64,000 bases of DNA from Pseudomonas sp. JAI120 (GTDB lineage: Bacteria; Pseudomonadota; Gammaproteobacteria; Pseudomonadales; Pseudomonadaceae), in NCBI RefSeq assembly GCF_014207255.1, contig NZ_JACHCZ010000002.1, positions 868,001 through 932,000 on the forward strand, in the 5' to 3' direction. The notes below the pieces were generated by a model. That model was given only the letters and a program-made list of their open reading frames with translations. It had not been told where the DNA came from and ran no database searches. Position numbers and translations under genes: made by a program. Below, one piece after another: positions 59,629 through 64,000 of this stretch; within the stretch, counting starts at the first letter, position 1, and every line of letters starts with the position of its first letter.

Positions 59629-60258
59629 TCAATTCGAGAGGCGCGGCAGCACCAGATCCTTGAGGTCGGTGAGCTTGCCATGAAAAAAGTGCCCGCATTC
59701 TGCCACTTTCAGCAGCTCATGGGGGCGTTTCAAGGCGGCAGACCAGTCGTAGACCAATTGCGGATCGACCACTTCGTCGGTTTCCGGTTGAATCAAGGTC
59801 AATGGGCAGGTCTGGGGCAGCACGTCGTTATTGCTCAGACGCATCACGGCGGCGGCGACCATAAACAGGTGCGCGAGCTTTTCGCCTTTGGCTTCCAGGC
59901 GGCCGCCGAGGCTTGCCGCCACGTAGCCACCAAAGGAAAAACCGAGCAGGGTGAGCGGCAGGTCGGGGTGTTTTTCACGCAGCCAGGTAACAGCCGCTTC
60001 GGCATCGTCCACTTCACCGGTGCTCATGTCGTGGGTGCCGGCACTCGCGCCGACGCCACGGTAATTGAAACGCAAAGTAATCAACCCGGCATCGCGAGCT
60101 GTGCGTTGCAGGGTCGAAACGACTTTATTGAGCATGGTCCCGCCCTGCACCGGATTAGGGTGGCAGATCAGCGCCAGGCCACGTGGCTCGGGGTGATCCA
60201 GGTACAGTGCTTCCAATTGGCCTACCGGGCCATCGATCAAAACGGGGGTTTCACGCAT
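59629..60258 (-). CDS. Small alpha/beta-hydrolase
   Basis: 209 aa from the ATG at 60258 (MRETPVLIDGPVGQLEALYL). The nucleophile elbow is GFSFGGYVAASLG (GxSxGG), the oxyanion segment LICHPNPVQGGTMLNKV and the catalytic His in VAECGHFFHG. It belongs to the YsgA/CIB-like short hydrolases conserved beside trpS and zapG. Substrate unknown. It lies 24 nt after trpS in the transcription order hydrolase then trpS. Confidence 0.88.
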   Translation of the reverse strand: MRETPVLIDGPVGQLEALYLDHPEPRGLALICHPNPVQGGTMLNKVVSTLQRTARDAGLITLRFNYRGVGASAGTHDMSTGEVDDAEAAVTWLREKHPDLPLTLLGFSFGGYVAASLGGRLEAKGEKLAHLFMVAAAVMRLSNNDVLPQTCPLTLIQPETDEVVDPQLVYDWSAALKRPHELLKVAECGHFFHGKLTDLKDLVLPRLSN

Positions 60259-60405
60259 GAGCAAGGAATGAACTCCGTGACCTCTCAAAGGGTCGACTCG
60301 TCTAGCTAAAAGTCTGTGCATGGCATCATTGCGAGCTTAATCGCGGTATACAGCGCAGGTTTGAGCCGTTAACGTAAAGCAAAGCCGTTTATAGAGGAAG
60401 GACTC

Positions 60406-60843
60406 GTGGAACACTCGCTCTTAGTTTGGTTGTTGCCGACTCTCGCCTTGGTTGCCGGTGTCGCCATTGGATTCCTGGTTGCCCGCCTGCTGCCGAATGC
60501 CGCGCCTAACCGCACGCAGCGTCAGTTGGATGACATTCAGGAACGTTTTGACAGTTATCAGAACGAGGTTGTTACCCACTTCAACAGCACCGCGACCCTG
60601 GTCAAGAAACTCACCCAGAGCTACCAGGAAGTACAGGATCACCTCGCCGATGGCGCAAACCGCCTGGCCCTCGACGACATCACCCGTCAACGCCTGCTGG
60701 CCGCGCTGCATTCCGATGCACCGCAAGCTCCACGGGAACGCCTGACCCCACCCCGGGAAAACCAGGAGCCGCCGCGGGACTACGCGCCAAAAACGCCAAA
60801 CGCCCCGGGCATGCTGGATGAGCATTACGGCTTGAAGAAGTAA
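60406..60843 (+). CDS. zapG: Cell-division/envelope protein ZapG (YhcB, DUF1043)
   Basis: 145 aa with a GTG start at 60406, after AGAGGAAGGA. One N-terminal membrane helix (LLVWLLPTLALVAGVAIGFL) is followed by a cytoplasmic coiled coil (RQLDDIQERFDSYQNEVVTH) and a Pro-rich tail ending EHYGLKK. YhcB connects cell division, MreB-driven growth and envelope synthesis. Divergent from the hydrolase. Confidence 0.9.
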   Translation: MEHSLLVWLLPTLALVAGVAIGFLVARLLPNAAPNRTQRQLDDIQERFDSYQNEVVTHFNSTATLVKKLTQSYQEVQDHLADGANRLALDDITRQRLLAALHSDAPQAPRERLTPPRENQEPPRDYAPKTPNAPGMLDEHYGLKK

Positions 60844-60857
60844 GTTATTTTCAAGCG

Positions 60858-60897
60858 ATAAAAAGCCCGGCTGATCGATGATCAGCCGGGCTTTTTA
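60858..60897. terminator. Rho-independent terminator between zapG and the ABC gene
   Basis: AAAAAGCCCGGCTGATC-GAT-GATCAGCCGGGCTTTTT is a perfect 12-bp stem with A and T runs, serving both convergent genes. Confidence 0.93.
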
Positions 60898-60911
60898 TTG
60901 GGCCTCACTCT

Positions 60912-62636
60912 TCAGGACATGGTCTGTTCCTGCAACCAACCGCCCTCGATCCGCACATGCCGCCCATGGAAGCGCTTGAGGCTGCTGCGATGCCCGACGC
61001 TGACAATGCTCAACCCCGGCAGCTCATCGATCAACGCTTGATACAGCGTCGCCTCATCCTCTTCATCCATGGCCGAGGTGGCCTCGTCCATGTACAGCCA
61101 TTGCGGCGCGAACAACAAGGCACGGGCAAAGGCCAGGCGCTGTTGTTCGCCCGGCGAGAGCATGCGTTGCCAATGGTTGGCTTCATCCAGACGCCCCACC
61201 AGGTGCGGCAGGCGACAGGTTTCCAGCACCTGTGCATAACGCTCTGCCGAATAGACGCTGTCGTCCTGTGGATAACTCAACACCGCCTTGAGTGCGCCGA
61301 TCGGCAGGTAGGGCTTCTGCGGCAGGAACAGGTAACGCCTGGCCGGCAGGCGAATGCTGCCGTGACCAGCAGGCCAGAGATGGCCCATAGCGCGCAGCAA
61401 GGTACTTTTGCCGCTGCCGGAGCGGCCGCTGAGCATGACGCGCTGACCCGGTTCAACGATCATGTTGGCGTCGGTCAGCAAGTGGCGACCATCCACCAGG
61501 CTCAAGCCCAGCCCTTGCACCACAAGACGCTCGCCCTCTGCGCTGACGTCGATGGTGGCTGGGCACTGCTCGTTTTCACTCATAGCCTGCTGAAAACTCA
61601 GCAGACGGTCACTGGTCGCGCGCCAGCCGGCCAGGTCAGCGTACGCACTGATAAACCAGCTGAAGTTGCCCTGCACGTTGCCGAACGCCGAGTTGATTTG
61701 CATCAGCTCGCCCAGTTCGATCTTGCCGGAAAAGTAGCGCGGGGCAGCCACGATAAACGCAAAGACGATCGCAATCTGTTCATAGCCGGCAGTGAAGAAC
61801 GTCAGGCGCTTGGACACCTTCATGATGTCCCAGTAGTTATGCCAGACCTTCCCGAACCGCGCACTCAAACGCTGATTCTCATTGGGCTCGCCGTTGTACA
61901 GGGCGATGCTCTCGGCATTCTCCCGCACCCGCACCATGGAGAAACGCAAGTCCGCTTCGAAGCGTTGTTGCTGATTGCTCAAACCGATCAGACGACGACC
62001 GATCAGATGGGTCAGCCAACTGCCGACACCGGCATAGACCAAAGCACACCAGAACATGTAGCCGGGGATAGTGATACCGAACACTTCAATACTGCCCGAC
62101 ACGCCCCACAGGATAATGGAGAACGACACCAGGCTGACCACATTGCGCAGCAGCCCAAGGCCAAGACTCAGCGTGTTCAGGGTAAAGCTATTGAGGTCTT
62201 CGGAAATTCGCTGGTCCGGGTTATCGGTGTAGCCGCCCTGCTCCAGCTGGTAGTAGTTCTTGTTGCCAAGCCAGCGGGCGAAGTGTTTTTCGGTCAGCCA
62301 TGCGCGCCAGCGAATGGTCAGCATCTGAGTGAGGTAGAGACGGTAGACCGCACCGAGAATCGCCACCGTGGCGATACCGCAGAAATAAACGATCTGCTGC
62401 CAGAAGGCGGCGGTGTCCTTCTTTTCCAGAGCGTTATAAAAATCCTTGTACCAGTGGTTAAGCCACACGGAAATGGCCACGCTGAACAGCGACAGGCCGA
62501 TCACGACTGCGAGCAACAACCAGGCCTTGCCCTTCTCTTCACTGCGCCAATAGGGCGTGATCATCGCCCACGTTCGGCGAAAAAACTGCCCACGCACCGC
62601 GTCGTTGACCGCGGAATACTCAGCGTTCTGATTCAT
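60912..62636 (-). CDS. ABC transporter, fused SbmA/BacA-type permease and ATPase
   Basis: 574 aa. Residues ~25-330 are a six-helix SbmA/BacA-like membrane domain (YFCGIATVAILGAVYRLYLT, WRAWLTEKHFARWLGNKNYY, RVRENAESIALYNGEPNE). Residues ~355-574 are an ABC ATPase: Walker [10 protein letters not shown], signature LSPGEQQRLAFARAL, Walker B WLYMDEATSAMDEEDE. It resembles E. coli YddA and mycobacterial Rv1819c, which carry vitamin B12 or peptides. Function in Pseudomonas unknown. Confidence 0.92.
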   Translation of the reverse strand: MNQNAEYSAVNDAVRGQFFRRTWAMITPYWRSEEKGKAWLLLAVVIGLSLFSVAISVWLNHWYKDFYNALEKKDTAAFWQQIVYFCGIATVAILGAVYRLYLTQMLTIRWRAWLTEKHFARWLGNKNYYQLEQGGYTDNPDQRISEDLNSFTLNTLSLGLGLLRNVVSLVSFSIILWGVSGSIEVFGITIPGYMFWCALVYAGVGSWLTHLIGRRLIGLSNQQQRFEADLRFSMVRVRENAESIALYNGEPNENQRLSARFGKVWHNYWDIMKVSKRLTFFTAGYEQIAIVFAFIVAAPRYFSGKIELGELMQINSAFGNVQGNFSWFISAYADLAGWRATSDRLLSFQQAMSENEQCPATIDVSAEGERLVVQGLGLSLVDGRHLLTDANMIVEPGQRVMLSGRSGSGKSTLLRAMGHLWPAGHGSIRLPARRYLFLPQKPYLPIGALKAVLSYPQDDSVYSAERYAQVLETCRLPHLVGRLDEANHWQRMLSPGEQQRLAFARALLFAPQWLYMDEATSAMDEEDEATLYQALIDELPGLSIVSVGHRSSLKRFHGRHVRIEGGWLQEQTMS

Positions 62637-62671
62637 CGTTCAGGCTCGATAGGAGGGTGGTGACAGGCGTT

Positions 62672-62697
62672 TGAACCGATCATAGATGATCGGTTCA
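62672..62697. other. Perfect 11-bp hairpin between roxR and the ABC gene
   Basis: TGAACCGATCA-TAGA-TGATCGGTTCA. No T run follows on either strand, so it is either a weak terminator for roxSR or an operator-like dyad before the ABC transporter gene. Confidence 0.55.
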
Positions 62698-62736
62698 GGG
62701 CTCCGTGCGGCCTGAAGCGGGTTGTTCAGCTTAGGT

Positions 62737-63297
62737 TCAGCGGCGTACCGGACGCTTCTGCAGCTTGCGTTGCAGGGTGCGCCGGTGCATGCCCAGGGCG
62801 CGGGCAGTGGCAGAGATATTGCCTTCGTGTTCGGTGAGGACGCGCTGGATGTGTTCCCACTGCAGGCGGTCCACCGACATCGGGTTTTCAGGCACCAGGG
62901 TGTCGAGGTCGGCGTGCTCGGACAGCAACGCAGCCAGTACGTCATCGGCATCCGCCGGCTTGCACAGGTAGTTGCAGGCACCGCGCTTGATTGCTTCGAC
63001 GGCCGTGGCGATGCTGGAGTAACCGGTGAGGATCACCACGCGCATTTCCGGGTCGAGCTCCAGCAGTTTGGGCAACAGCACCAGGCCGGAGTCGCCGTCC
63101 ATTTTCAGGTCGAGCGCGGCGTAGTCCGGCAAGTCGGCCTGGGCGATGGTCAGGCCTTCTTCGGCGGAGCCTGCGGTGCTCACGCGAAAGCCGCGACGGC
63201 TCATGGCGCGCGCCATCACGCGGGTAAACGTGGCGTCATCATCTACCAGCAACAGATGCGGCAGTTCTTCGCCTTCGACTTGGATCTCGTCACTCAT
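62737..63297 (-). CDS. roxR: Redox response regulator RoxR (RegA/PrrA family)
   Basis: 186 aa from the ATG at 63297 (MSDEIQVEGEELPHLLLVDD). Receiver domain with acidic pocket (LLVDDDATF) and phosphoacceptor D63 in AALDLKMDGDSG, then the Fis-type HTH GNISATARALGMHRRTLQRK at the C-terminus. RegA-type regulators control terminal oxidases, including cyanide-insensitive oxidase in P. aeruginosa, in response to respiratory redox state. Overlaps the roxS stop by 8 nt. Confidence 0.95.
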   Translation of the reverse strand: MSDEIQVEGEELPHLLLVDDDATFTRVMARAMSRRGFRVSTAGSAEEGLTIAQADLPDYAALDLKMDGDSGLVLLPKLLELDPEMRVVILTGYSSIATAVEAIKRGACNYLCKPADADDVLAALLSEHADLDTLVPENPMSVDRLQWEHIQRVLTEHEGNISATARALGMHRRTLQRKLQKRPVRR

Positions 63298-64000
63298 CGA
63301 TATCTCCTCGTGCGACACGGGGCAGGCGCAGCTCGGTGAGCGTGCCGCCTTCCTCATGACTATAGAGCTTCACTGAGCCGCCCGCGCGGGTCACGCTGGC
63401 CTTGCTCAAAAACAGGCCCAGGCCGAAGCCTTTGCCCTTGGTGGTAAAGAAAGGTTTGCCGATCTGCTCAGCAATGGCCAGCGGCACGCCTGCGCCGTGA
63501 TCGCGGATGCTGATCGTCAGGTCATCCACATCCCAGTCCAGCCGGACTTCCAGGCCTTCGGGGCAGGCGTCGGCGGCGTTGTTCAGCAGGTTGAGCAAGG
63601 CTTGGGTCAGGTCCGGCGGTGGCGCCAGGCGCGGAACAGTGCCCTGCCCCAGCAGATGGAAACGGTAGCTGGCCTCGGGGCGCATCAAATGCCAGCGGTT
63701 CAGGGCTTCGTCGAGCCACTGGGTCACGTCCTGCATATCTACCGCCAGGCGGCGATTGGCTTCAGCCGCGCGTACCAGTTGCTGCAAGGTTTGCTTGCAT
63801 TGCTTGACCTGTTCGCGCAGCACGCCGAGATCCTCTTGCAGCACCGGGTCGTGGTGGTCCTGGGTCATTTCGTTGAGCAGCACGCTCATGGTCGCCAACG
63901 GCGTGCCCAATTCGTGAGCCGCACCGGCGGCCTGGGTGGCGACGGCGAGCAGTTGCTGGTCACGCAGGCCTTCTTCGCGGCGAATGGCGCGCAGTTCTTC
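63290..64000 (-). CDS. roxS: Redox sensor histidine kinase RoxS (RegB/PrrB family), 3' part
   Basis: 236 C-terminal residues; the N-terminal membrane domain lies beyond the window. The H-box is AAGAAHELGTPLATMSVLL, with the phosphorylated His at codon 29 of the part seen. The ATPase domain shows ALLNLLNNAADACPEGLEVR, IRDHGAGVPLAIAEQIGKPF and GFGLGLFLSKASVTRAGGSV. The His-Glu-Leu-Gly-Thr-Pro sequence is typical of RegB. Paired with roxR. Confidence 0.95.
   Translation of the reverse strand, partial: EELRAIRREEGLRDQQLLAVATQAAGAAHELGTPLATMSVLLNEMTQDHHDPVLQEDLGVLREQVKQCKQTLQQLVRAAEANRRLAVDMQDVTQWLDEALNRWHLMRPEASYRFHLLGQGTVPRLAPPPDLTQALLNLLNNAADACPEGLEVRLDWDVDDLTISIRDHGAGVPLAIAEQIGKPFFTTKGKGFGLGLFLSKASVTRAGGSVKLYSHEEGGTLTELRLPRVARGDIDE

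Noticed and set aside
60957..62663. 568-codon open frame opposite the ABC transporter
   Set aside because: Antisense artefact; the minus-strand frame has all ABC motifs.

Overview
The window reads as the chromosome of a fluorescent-group Pseudomonas (P. fluorescens-like). The evidence is gene content and order: mla-kdsD/kdsC-lpt-rpoN-hpf-ptsN-rapZ-npr, fagA-fumC-orfX-sodA, pmbA-yjgA-tldD-nit-yhdP-rng-maf-mreDCB-gatCAB, and rplM/rpsI-petABC-sspAB follow the Pseudomonas order I recall. The DNA is GC-rich, and intergenic gaps carry Pseudomonas-type REP pairs (REPINs). No rRNA, tRNA, CRISPR, insertion sequence or prophage was seen.

Layout. 1-4160: end of a minus-strand histidine block (hisC partial, hisD, hisG), then murA and ibaG. 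4275-7309: mlaFEDCB, the retrograde phospholipid transporter. 7621-14630: plus-strand envelope and regulation run kdsD-kdsC-lptC-lptA-lptB, then rpoN-hpf-ptsN-rapZ-npr (sigma-54 and the nitrogen PTS). 14667-18427: a Fur-type iron-sparing operon, fagA-fumC-orfX-sodA, with a ZIP transporter last. 18575-30630: pmbA/yjgA/tldD, a nitrilase-fold amidase, yhdP, rng, maf, mreD, mreC. 30769-35228: mreB, and divergently gatCAB.

35229-48404 is the most accessory part. It holds a small RlpA-like lipoprotein, an unusual cation antiporter homologue, a CMD-family protein, an AEC transporter, a complete galactarate/glucarate catabolic operon (kdgD, ALDH, MFS, garD) with its GntR regulator, and a maltotetraose-forming amylase. 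Between kdgD and the GntR gene sits a divergent two-gene module (44040-45736). It encodes a leaderless protein resembling zinc phospholipase C plus a small predicted beta-rich protein, behind a near-perfect LexA box. This is the best candidate for an undescribed system.

48431-64000 is core again: sspB/sspA, petCBA (cytochrome bc1), rpsI/rplM, an aldo-keto reductase, an acyl-CoA dehydrogenase facing a DJ-1/AraC regulator, zapE, trpS, a small alpha/beta hydrolase, zapG, an SbmA-type ABC exporter, and the RoxR/RoxS redox two-component pair (roxS cut by the window edge).

Main oddities: mreC appears to start at ATT; the antiporter has lost both hallmark glutamates; a shared operator links the two aldarate promoters; several intergenic hairpins are unusually perfect. 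Functions are assigned by reading motifs and recalling families; no database search was run.
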